In this document: positions 13,057 to 24,500 of the stretch, one piece after another
Layout of the letters: each line of letters begins with the position of its first letter
Numbering within the stretch: the first letter of the stretch is position 1
Source of the DNA: Nipponacmea schrenckii
Lineage: Eukaryota > Mollusca > Gastropoda > Lottiidae
DNA: 64,000 nt
Direction: 5' to 3'
Assembly: GCA_030562195.1 (NCBI GenBank)
Contig: JAUJPP010000003.1
Span: 33,548,602-33,612,601, forward strand
Position numbers and translations under genes: made by a program
Notes under the pieces: model-generated
What the model was told of the DNA's origin: nothing
Databases searched by the model: none
What the model saw: the letters and a program-made list of their open reading frames with translations, nothing else

Positions 13057-14083
13057 TTTAAGGGGGTTGACAACCTTATCGTTCGAAGTGTATTTCAATC
13101 AAGAAACGTATTAAGTTTATATCCATTCTATTTGACATTAAAAGAAACTCATCTAGTAAAAATTTTAGCTCAATCGCTTCAAACGGGGTATTCCTCTATG
13201 TAGACGTACAAATTACGTTGTCAGTTGACATTTGTGATTACAACGTCATCGGCTAAATAAACATTCTCTACATTTGCCGGTCAGTTATTGTCAATATCGC
13301 CACGCGAAGTAAGAGTTTGTGTTTCGGGGGAATCCAGAAGTCACGTGACGTCCCATAAATCTTTACGTCACATGTAAACAAAGAAAATTTTATGATTGGT
13401 GGGTAGGGATGTTTTGACATGTGCTCATCCATTGTTTTAGCACTCCAATTGTGTGGATATGGGTGTATATCGATGCCTAAAAGGTGCTTAAAGATTTCTA
13501 CAGCATGAAAGACAATCTTTTAACAACATGGTCGTTAATTACGTAAGGTTTACATGTGTTTGCAAAATGTTGAAAAAAAATGCCATTTTTCCAAAAGCAT
13601 ATCTCGCTTACAATTTATCCGATTTTTACAAACTTTGGCTTCAGCTAAAGCTTACGATGTCCTCTATAACTTTACGTTGGCATTTTTATATAATGAATAG
13701 TTTTTTAAAAATTCAATTTTTTGTAAATGCACTCGCAAAATTTTGATTTCTATCAATATCTTCAAAACAAAACAAAATTTTCCAAAAAGCCAACGTAATT
13801 TTGTAGAGATACATGTAGACTTGCGTTGTGCAAAATTTCAACTTTCTATATTAAATAGCCTAGTAGATATGCTAATTTTAAGGGAATAATTGACGTTTTT
13901 TTCGTTCATCGTTCATACCCTATTTCTTAAAGTTGAAATGTCATAAAGAAATAAATTTTATATTTTTGGATAGCTGAAAGTCCCCTCTTTCCATTGATAT
14001 TTAAATATTTCAGATAGGTGGAAAAGAACTGGTTGAAATCGTCTATTTTTGTACATAGGTTTAGGGTTTTCAACCCCCTTAAA
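13057..14083. mobile_element. Probable nested TIR element inside the second foldback
   Basis: The segment lies within the 1.24-kb insertion that splits the left foldback arm. TTTAAGGGGGTTGACAACC at 13057-13075 is matched in inverted orientation near 14065-14083 (GGTTTTCAACCCCCTTAAA). The interior has no long ORF; the 72-codon ORF at 13528-13746 is unremarkable. A non-autonomous TIR element is the simplest reading. I could not define a clean target duplication, and the insertion is ~200 bp longer on its left. Confidence 0.5.
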
Positions 14084-14737
14084 ATTCAAAAACAAATTAA
14101 CGATCAAGCCGAACTAATAATGCCCACTTCATAACGCCGAATGAAGTTTACCGAACCAATGTTGAAAAATATTTCTCGCATTTCACGAGAACGTTATTAT
14201 TATGACGACAAGTGGCGCTGCTCAATTTGAGTTGGGGCTTCGTCCCTATTTGTCTGGCCAATTTTTATGGCCGGCCAGTGGCTGTGTACAAAGTAAAGAA
14301 TCTTATTATGAATTCCAATTTTATGATAAAAAGCGAAGTTTTTAATCAAACTCTTGGTACTCTTTATTCATTGGAATGTGGGATTTTGAGATAAATATGG
14401 TGCCTATAATGTTTTGAAAAATGGCCAATTTTTGTACAGTCCACAGTGATGGTGGGGGGCAGATATTTTGATGGAATTGGCAAAATCCCAACAACATGGT
14501 TTCTTCAGACCTGTGAATATATCGAAAATTCCAATATAATAGTATTTTCATGCCAAGCTTAGTTACTGGGCAGTAAGAGATGAGGACTCTTCATGGCCAA
14601 TTTTTGAAAAATTGCCAATTTTTTAACAGTCCACGCCGATAGTGGTGGAGTGGTCTATGGCCACTATTTGGTTCGGATTCTGTCAATTCCATCATAAGCG
14701 TGTACTTTTCTAACATTGTTAATTTTTTCAAAAATTG

Positions 14738-15430
14738 GCCATGAAGAGTCTTCATCACTGACTGGCCAGTAACAAAGTTTGGCATGAAAATACTATTTCT
14801 TTGGAATTTTTGATTTATTCACAGGTATGCCAATTCCAACAAAAAATATACCCCACCACCATCAGCGTGGACTATTCAAAAATTCAAAAAATGGCCATTA
14901 AGAGTTTTCATCACTGACTGGCCAGTCACTTAGTTTGGCATGAAAATACATTGGAATTTTTGGGATATTTACAGGTTTGAATGCATTTTGTGGTTATGAT
15001 TCTGCCAATTCCATCAAAAATTATGCCCCACCACCATCACCGTGGACTGAAGAGGCCATGAAGAGTCTTCATCACTGACTGGCCAGTCACTAAGTTTGGC
15101 ATGAAAATACTATTTCTTTTTTTAATTTTTGGACATTCACAGGTCTGAAGCACCATGAGGTTGGGATTCTGCCAATTCCATCAAAAAATATACCCCACCA
15201 CCATCAGCGTGGACTATTCAAAAATTGTCCATTTTTCAAAAAATGGCCATGAAGAGTTTTCATCTCTAACTGGCAAGTAACTCAGCTTGGCATGAAAATA
15301 TACTATTATATTGGAATTTTAGATATATTCACACGTCTGAAGAAACCAGGTTGTTGGGATTTTGCCAATTCCATCAAAATATCTGAACCCCCCCCCCCCA
15401 CCATCACTGTGGACTGTACAAAAATTGCCA
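14738..15430 (+). repeat. Tandem ~160-190-bp units in the foldback loop and arm
   Basis: Four head-to-tail units start near 14738, 14893, 15053 and 15240. Each carries TGGCATGAAAATA, GCCAATTCCA and CCACCACCATCA in the same order. Inverted units occupy 14400-14720. The array forms the tip of the foldback structure. One unit has a C homopolymer near 15390. Confidence 0.7.
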
Positions 15431-15954
15431 TTTTTCAAAACATTATAGGCACCATATTTATCTCAAAATCTCACATTCCACGAATAAAGAGGACCAAGAG
15501 TTTGATTAAAAACTTCGCTTTTTATCATAAAATTGGAATTCATAATAAGATTCTTTACTTTGTACACAGCCACTGGCCGGCCATAAAAATTGGCGAGACA
15601 AATAGGGACGAGATCCTAGCTCAAATTGAGCAGCGCCACTTGTCGTCTTAATGATATCGTTCTCATGAAATGCGAGAAATGTTTTTCAACATTTGTTCGG
15701 TAAACTTCATTCGGCGTTATGAAGTGGGCATTATTAGTTCGGCTTGATCGTTAATTTGTTCAGTAATATTCTGTATTCGAATGATAAATTTTTAACAACG
15801 AATTATTTATTAAGCGAACAAATGTCAAATTAAGCGTACAAATGTTGATTTTACTGTACTAATGTTTGGCACCGAATTATTCATTAAGAATGAATAATTT
15901 TGGCAGGGATTGTCTTCCATAAATATACGCTTACTGACAGTATTGAATTTGAAA

Positions 15955-16665
15955 AATAAATTGGGCAATAACTCAAAAAATGTGAATTAAAATTTTTTTC
16001 AATGTCATTACTCGCACCAAGTTTCATCAAAATCCTTTGAAACCACAATACAATATGTCAAGGACAATAACTCAAAAACTGTTCATGGAAAATCGTCAAA
16101 TTCAAACTTGACCACCATCTTATCTAATACAATACTTATACCAAGTTACATCAAAATCTATTAAAAATTGTAGATTCTATCGCACTCACAATTAAATTTT
16201 AAGGCAATTTTAATAACTCAAGGCTAATAACTCAAAAATCGTTCATCAAAAAATCGTCAAATACGAACTTGACTACCGTCTTATCAATTCCAATGCTTAC
16301 ACCAAGTTTCATCAAAATCCTTTTAAAATTGAAGCTTCTTATTGCAACCACAATAGAAGTTTGACGCAATTTCTACAAAGTCAAGGTCAATAACCCAAAA
16401 ACATTCCTGAAAAATTGTCAAATTCAAACTTGACTGAGGTCTAATCAATTCTAATGCTCACATTATAGCACTCACAATAAAATTTTGACGTAATTTTACT
16501 AAGTCAAGGGCAATAACTCAAAAACCATTTATCGAAAAATCGTCAAATTCCACCTTGACCGTCGCTTTATCAATTCCAATGCTCACACCGTGTTTCATCA
16601 AAATACATTGAAAATTGTAGAATCTATTGCACCCACAATAAAATTTTGACGCAATTTTAGTAGGA
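15955..16665 (+). repeat. Degenerate ~160-bp tandem repeat
   Basis: The phrase TCAAGG-CAATAACTCAAAAA recurs at 16058, 16218, 16381 and 16504, so the spacings are 160, 163 and 123 bp. A partial copy is at 15960. Each unit also has TCGTCAAATTC, ACCAAGTTTCATCAAAATC and AAATTTTGACGCAATTTTA in order. One unit has lost ~40 bp. No ORF runs through it. Confidence 0.75.
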
Positions 16666-18139
16666 AACTGTAAATATTTAAAGGGGAAATTCCGAGAAGG
16701 AGTAATAGAAAAAAAAGGTTAAAAACCCCTGCTTTAATTGGTCTATATATACAATTTCTATCACAGAACTCTTCTGTTACGGAGCTCAAGAGTACAAACA
16801 AATTTAGTGTAAATTTTGATCAAAATGCTTGCCTCTGGAGTGATCACAAAACGATATTTTGGCATAGAAAGTAAAATTATTTAGAAATGGATCTCAATAG
16901 TCTAGTAAACTTGCATCTTAAAATTGCTCTTTGTTTGTGACATTGTGGAATTTGAGCATATTAAGTGAAAACTTGTAAACAAAATGAGCGTGTAAAGAAT
17001 TGTATTTATGGTTATCATAAAATACAAATGGTTTTGTCAGATAATTAGTTTCTTAAAGTGATATAAGTCTGGGTTTTTCAGATCAAAATATGTTTTCCTA
17101 AAATGTATGCAAATTAGTGTAAAAAATTATAGAAAATTCAGTTTGATCAAGCAGAAAAATAGATATAACTAATACACATATATTTCAGAAATATTTTTAG
17201 GTATAATTTAAACACTTTTAGGTGTAACCTATACATGTAGACTTCAATAGTCGGTTAAACGCGGAAAAATATTCGCAAAGAGAAATATATAGGTTATATA
17301 TGGAAATTTTGAAAATTCTGATATCAGTTTTCATGAACATACATATACATGGACTTAAAAAAGAAAAATTAGTTTGCGATAAGAAAGATAATAGAAAGAT
17401 AAATTAAAGTATAATTTTGTAGTCACATTTCGATTTGTTTTACGTCAAGATGAATACTAGAACAAATTATCCAAGGCATCAAAGACAATACTTTATAATT
17501 TCATCAAAATCATAGTACGAAGCAATAATTATAACTGCTACATGTATGTTTTTAGAATATTGATAAATGAAATTGGTTCTATTATTATATGTGTTATATT
17601 TTCAATAAATAGCATTCAATCTGTGACAATGCCGTAACCTTCGAAACTATTTGACCAGATCCCCCCCCCCTCTCCTGACATGCAGGTAAGTAGGGTTGAG
17701 GTGGAAGGTGCGTCAAAAAATGATCAATGACAGAGACCTAATGTGGGCAAGGCCGTGCAAGTGAATGATCCCTCACCAGTCCTTCATTCCAAATTGCATC
17801 ACAATGTCCACTTTTGTAAGTGTTTGAAACAGAAAAAGGAAATAAAACTCGTTTAATTTCAAAAGAATATAATGCACTTCCAAATCATCTTAAGATAATT
17901 CAACATGTCAGCAAACGTGCTTGTAATTGCCCCCCCCCCACCCCCGCGTATTTATTATATATTTTCAATATAGATGCTGTACAGATGTACCTAATAATTA
18001 TATTTATGTTCCCTGATGTTTAAGATCTGGACAATGATAATAATTATGTTAATCTTATGCAATAATATACATTTCCTTATCTAAAGCAGATACAGTTTCA
18101 TTAGATTAGTAGCCAAATGTAACTGCAAGCATCATTGTG
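16666..18139. other. Intergenic, no feature recognised
   Basis: AT-rich sequence with several short poly-C tracts (near 17661 and 17931). No ORF above 70 codons and no similarity I can identify. The distal promoter of Mhc-2 may lie in its right part. Confidence 0.4.
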
Positions 18140-18226
18140 ATTGGATGTGATGAAGAATCCTACCAATCAGAAACGATGTTTATCTTAAACGACATGGTGC
18201 CACCCCGACCTCAGCCTTTAAATAAG
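18140..18226 (+). promoter_or_regulatory. Core promoter of Mhc-2
   Basis: A TATA-like TTTAAATAAG at 18217-18226 sits upstream of a non-coding first exon that ends with a donor at 18266. An inverted CCAAT box (ATTGG, 18140-18144) and a direct one (CCAAT, 18163-18167) lie 50-85 bp further upstream. The start site is inferred at about 18245-18255. This is sequence inference only. Confidence 0.55.
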
Positions 18227-18244
18227 CGCAGATTTCTTCAGATT

Positions 18245-18516
18245 CAACAGAACTGACTGTGCAGTGTAAGTATTCACATAGTACTTTGTGTATTCGGCAG
18301 GTCCTTGGCAATGTCGATCTATGAATTTAGTTGAGGCTTTAACGTGTTTAAATATCATATACAATATAATATATAACTTATACTTTTTCGCGAAATGAAA
18401 TACATTTAGAGATCTATTGAAGACAGCAAGTTTATTTCTCAACTCTCTTTTTCAGCAGCCATATAAGCATCTTACTTATTTTTACAATAATTAACCTGGT
18501 TTAAACTTCTACCAAA
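18245..18516 (+). other. Mhc-2 5'UTR exons and intron
   Basis: The non-coding exon ends at 18265 (donor GTAAGT). The acceptor CTCTTTTTCAG ends at 18455, and the second exon carries the rest of the 5'UTR up to ATG 18517, which has a good context (ACCAAAATGG). A short non-coding first exon is common in animal muscle genes. Confidence 0.6.
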
Positions 18517-21500
18517 ATGGCTGGCTCTTACGACCCCAATGATCCCGATATGAAATATCTGGCTGTAGACAGAAAGAAGTTGATGGAAGAACAAACCAAA
18601 GCTTTTGATGGCAAAAAAGCTTGTTGGGTTCCTGATCCTCAAGCCTCTTTCTTACCAGCTGAAATTGTTAGCAGTAAAGGAGATGATATCACAGTAAAAA
18701 TCACCACCAACAATGAGGTAATGTAGATTTTTCTTCTGTGCACTAAAATCTAGACTTTCTAGAACACAATGTTCTCATTTATTCAAATCAAAGCTAAGGT
18801 AAATGATCGTTAGACTATAGACTCTATTACATTATGAAGTACTTATCATTTTGCGTTCATTTCGCATCGGTGACAAATTAATAGCCTTACATACTTATAA
18901 GCAATTGTATATCGTGTCATTTTTATACCCATTCAAAAATGTTATTCTTTACAGAGAACTTCTCTAAATAAAATTATTTTAATGTGTTTTTATCATAGCA
19001 AAGAACAGTAAAAAAGGACCAACTTCAACAAATGAATCCACCAAAATATGAGAAAATAGAAGATATGGCTAATATGACCTTCTTGAATGAGGCTTCAGTT
19101 CTCCATAATTTACGATCCCGTTATACATCAGGACTTATCTATGTAAGTAATCTGCAAGGATCGCCTCTTCATTCTCCAAATCCTAACATAGGAATCTATT
19201 AGAAAAAACTCTCAAAAATCATACACTGAAATCAAAATTAGAATAATATCATTTTCACAAATATCGAAGAGATAAGGCCTAAATAGCTCGCCCTGCTGCC
19301 AACCAATAACATCTTTTTTCTTAATACTTACTTTAATTTCTATGACATCTATTTGATTTTTCATTTCAGACTTATTCAGGATTATTTTGTATCGCTATTA
19401 ATCCTTATAAAAGATTACCTATTTACACATTGAGTGTAATCGCTAAATATCGTGGTAAAAGAAAGATGGAGATGCCACCTCATTTATTTGCTATTGCTGA
19501 TAATGCTTATCAATCTATGGTACAAGAACGTGAAAATCAATCAGTTTTGATTACGTACGTATTTCATTCCAATACAGAATTTAATATTAATGAAAATCAA
19601 TCAGACGAAAAAAGTTAGAAAGCATATACCAGTTCCAGTAAGTGTAAATAAACGTTTACTATTGAAATGTAAATGTTCATTCTGTAGTCTTAGACCTGAT
19701 TTTTATTCTTCAGTGGTGAATCTGGTGCTGGTAAAACCGAAAACACTAAAAAAGTCATTATGTACTTTGCTCAAGTTGCTGCTATGGGGCAAAAAGGTGA
19801 TGAAGAAGAAGAAAAGAAAGACGAGAAAAAGGTAATCAAAATGTCACCGATACAAGCTTTTATTTTAACAAACGATTTGCGGCCTTACTACGGAACCTAA
19901 TTAGACTAATGATAATTAGATTAAAACTAATAAATCTGTTAATTAAAAGAGATTAACGACTACTGATATATAGATAAACTTAATACCCACATGGATACTA
20001 AAACTTTTTACGACGAACATCTTGATGTCGTAACAATCGGCAAACTGTACAATTCTAATCTTTGACTGTGATAGAATAGAATGAAATCGAAAACTACCCT
20101 AGTGCTTCGGAAGAAGGAGGTTAAACGAGAACAACAGGACATTAAAATAATTTTTAAAATAATCACCTCTTATGGGAATTTATGATAATAATTTTGGAAT
20201 GGAAATATTATAGGGTACACTAGAAGATCAGATTGTGCAATGTAATCCAGTACTTGAAGCTTACGGTAACGCCAAGACAACCCGTAATAATAACTCTTCT
20301 AGATTTGTAAGTGATTAATTTTCATTTCTTATTCCTTTATGAATTTAGTATAAAAAATTTAATGAATACGAATTTGCAACTGAAACGAAAAAAAGATCTT
20401 CAAAAAATTCCATTATGTTTTTTAGGGTAAATTTATCCGTATCCATTTTGGTACCCAAGGTAAAATCTCTGGAGCCGATATTGAACAATGTAAGTACACA
20501 TATTATGATTTCATCACACAGCTATTTTTATTCTGAACAATAACAAGAGCAACGCGTTTTTTAATCTTTATTCATAAAATTCATACAATTTCAAAATATC
20601 ACAGATTATACACGTTCGTTTTTAATAAACACTAATATTACATTTTAGAATTACTTTTTTTTTTTTTTTTGTATCTATTTTTATCAAACAAGATTAAAAA
20701 CTTCATCATTTGGGTTTGGCATTTGCATTCAATCACAAAATTACTGACCTCGATCAATCCTTTTACAGATTTATTGGAGAAATCTCGAGTAACATATTGT
20801 CAACCAGCTGAAAGAAATTACCACATTTTCTATCAACTTTTATCTAACGCTATTCCTGCTTATCATGGTAAGTGCCATTCGTGCTTGTGATTAGAACTTC
20901 TTTTTCAATCCACCAGTATTAATAAATAATTGATGTATCACATGTAGCTCCATCCTAAAATGGACAAAACTGTACACATATTTTCGCTATAAGACTAATC
21001 TGAAACTAACCAGAACTGGGCCCAAACTGTAAAATCTCATTTGTTTATTACAGAGAAATTATTGGTCAGCCCTGATCCAGCTTTATATTCATTCATCAAC
21101 CAAGGTTGTTTAACTGTTGATAGTATTGATGATACACAGGAGATGATAGATACTGACGTAAGTAATAAGAATCATATGGGTACGAATAATCCAATAAAGA
21201 TCAATGCCAAGAGGTTTGGTCAAGGACCAGCTGGTAGAACGGATCCCTGTCACGACTGACTTGTGAACCTTAGTTGTTATCCTTGTAAAATATATTTTTT
21301 TCTTTACAATGCACACAATCACAAATCACAAAACGTACGAGTTATTATTATTATACATGTATAAGAATTCCATACTGAAAAGTGTTCTTCTGTTATGGTC
21401 ACTGAACTGATTTATTATGGTCGCTGGTCGCAAACTCAAAGCTAACAACACAATAAAATATATTCTGCTCATAACGCGTATTTAATAACAGACAATTCAT

Positions 21501-24500
21501 ATGAGAATACTTGCATACCAGTGCATCGAAGAATGTCTTTATCACACTTTTAATTTTTAACATGCTACGATTCTCACCTTTACAGAAAGCCTTCGATGTC
21601 CTTGGATTCAGTGAGGATGAAAAGTTGAGTTATTTAAAATGCACTGGTTCCATCGTCCATTTTGGTGAAATGAAATTTAAACAGAGAGGTGAACAAGCTG
21701 AATCTGATGGAAATGCTGGTAAGTGACTAAGTTCTCTTATTTTATGAAATAATCTCCTCTCTTTCTCTTGTAATTTGTAACTTAAAGGTAGATGATATAT
21801 TTCTTTTTATATAAATAACAATTATTAACTTTATACCCTTTTCACTTGTAGAGGCTGAGAAGGTCGCTTTCCTTTTGGGTATCAACCCTGAAGATCTATT
21901 GAAAGGATTTTTGAAACCAAAGATCAAGGTCGGAACTGAATTTGTAACACAAGGTCGTACCAAGGATCAAGTTACTTATTCAGTATCTGCTCTAGCTAAA
22001 TCTCTGTATGATCGTATGTTCAAGAGCATGGTTGTTCGTGTCAACAAAACTTTAGATACCAAGGCCAAGCGACAATTCTTCATTGGTGTACTGGATATTG
22101 CTGGTTTTGAAATCTTTGATGTAAGTATATGATCTAGTATTATAACGATTCGCTTCAACTAGTTGATATCTACACCTTTCAATACATATTGAACTGCGAA
22201 AACTTTGACATTTATTAACTATAGAGAGACCCGTTTGATTTATGATTTATATGGTCTTGATAATTATTTTTATTTTACTGAATGCTTTCCTGATATTCGA
22301 ATCTTTCTATTACAGTTCAACAGCTTTGAACAGTTATGTATCAACTACACCAACGAACGTCTTCAACAATTCTTCAACCATCACATGTTTGTGTTGGAAC
22401 AAGAAGAATATAAGAAAGAAGGAATTGAATGGGAATTTATTGATTTCGGTATGGATTTACAGGCCTGTGTTGATTTGATTGAAAAACCATTAGGTATCTT
22501 ATCCATCCTTGAAGAAGAATGTATGTTCCCTAAAGCTAGTGATAAATCATTCATGGACAAACTCTACCAAAATCATCTTGGTAAATCACCCAACTTTGGT
22601 AAACCAGTCGGCAAGAAAGTTAAAGGTGAAGCTCATTTTGAACTTCATCATTATGCTGGTACTGTACCATACAGTATTACTGCTTGGCTTGAAAAGAACA
22701 AGGATCCTTTGAATGAAACCATTGTTGAATTGTTGATGCACTCCAAGGAACCTTTGGTCCAGACTCTTTTTGCCCCTGCTGAACCTGCTGCTGCCGGTGG
22801 ACCTGCTAAAAAGAAGAAGAGTTCTGCTTTCCAGACTATCTCTGCTACTCATAGGGTAAGTGATCTAAAATATTTTTTGAAAAGATCTTTTTTTTGCAAA
22901 ACCAAGTGCCATCATAAAGAACAAACTTGGGATCATACTTTGGTTGTAATAGGGAGGATTTATTCTTATTTGTACATCGATCTTCAATTATTCGTTAAAT
23001 AACCACAGGAATGCACGTAACTGGGCAATAATAAACTCATAATCTTTAATGTACATAGTGTATATTATGCATATATGTCATTTTTCAGGAATCTTTGAAC
23101 AAATTGATGAAGAACTTGTATAGTACTCATCCTCATTTTGTACGTTGTATTATTCCTAATGAATTTAAACAACCTGGTGAGGTCGATGCTCATTTGGTTC
23201 TTCATCAGCTTCAATGTAATGGTGTATTGGAAGGTATCCGTATTTGTAGAAAGGGATTCCCAAATAGATTGGTTCACTCTGAATTTAAACAAAGGTGAGT
23301 ATTGATGCAACCAATGACTTCTCTTTAGTCTTGAAACTTCTGAACAAAAATTTCATTTTTTATGAAACATAACAATTTGGAGAGGTTATAAGAGTAAACT
23401 ATGTAGTAATACAGTCGGTTATGTTGACTGAAACATCGTTTAATAACCTAGAACTTGATTAAGTCTATTATTTAGTCTGAAATTTAATTCTTTTTTGGTC
23501 ATCTATATTGATATTTCGTTCACTTATTTCAGATACTCTATACTAGCTCCCAATGCTATACCTGATGGTTTTGTTGATGGCAAGACTGTTGCCGGTAAAA
23601 TTCTTGTTGCTTTAGAGATGGATCCCAATGAATACAAATTAGGTTCAACAAAAGTCTTCTTCAAAGCTGGTGTTTTGGGTTACCTTGAAGATCTTCGTGA
23701 TGAAAGATTAAGCTCCATCATCGCCATGTTCCAAGCTCACATCAGGGGTTATTTGGTACGAAGAAATTACAAGAAATTGTGCGACCGAAGGTAGCCATCT
23801 TTTCAAAACCATACTTACGCTAGGGATTGTGTTGATAAGCATATTATTTATTTTGCACTAATGCATCAATGCATTTGGTTTAGACAATCTGCACTCTTAT
23901 CAGTGCATGTGGCCGTTTTCTTATAACTTTCCCTTTAGAACATATCCATTAAACCTAACATGTATTCGCTATTATTTTAGAATCGGTCTATCTGTCATCC
24001 AAAAGAACATCCGTAAATGGTTGTCAATGAGAAATTGGCTCTGGTGGAAGATGTACGTCAAAGTAAAACCACTCTTGAACGTTGCTCGTGCTGAAGACGA
24101 GATGAAACAGAAAGAAGCACAATTTGAAAAGACCAAGGTTGAACTAGAGAAAAGTGAAAAGATGAAGAAGGAACTTGAAGAACAGAATACAGTTTTACTT
24201 CAACAGAAGAATGACATGTTCTTAGAACTACAAACTGAGCAAGATAAAGTGGTTGAATTCGAGGAGAAGGTTGAAAATCTTATCAAACAGAAGATTGATT
24301 TTGAAGCACAAATTAAAGAAATGGAAGAGCGTTGTTTGGATGAAGAAGATGCCGTCAACGAATTGAATGAAAAGAAGAAGCAGCTCGAAAAGACTAACGA
24401 TGACCTCAAGAAGGATCTTGAAGACATGGAAACCAACTTGGTTAAATCGGAACAGGAGAAGACTGCCAAGGAACACCAAATCAAAACATTGAATGATGAA

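Larger units (their letters stand above)
12695..15921. mobile_element. Second foldback element, related ends, with nested insertion
   Basis: It begins TATGGAAGACAATCCCTGCC and ends with the complement at 15902-15921. The end resembles that of the 10593-12428 element (TATGGAAG..AAT..CTGCC). The right arm (15240-15921) is continuous. The left arm is split: 12695-12852 and 14092-14600 pair with it, and 12853-14091 is extra sequence. The arms share recognisable pieces such as ACGATCAAGCCGAACTAATA (14100) and TTATTAGTTCGGCTTGATCG (15733-15752). No transposase gene is seen. AATATA lies at both edges, but the left copy is within an AT run, so the target duplication is unsure. Confidence 0.72.

Noticed and set aside
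13528..13746. 72-codon ORF within the nested element
   Set aside because: Low-complexity AT-rich frame without motif.
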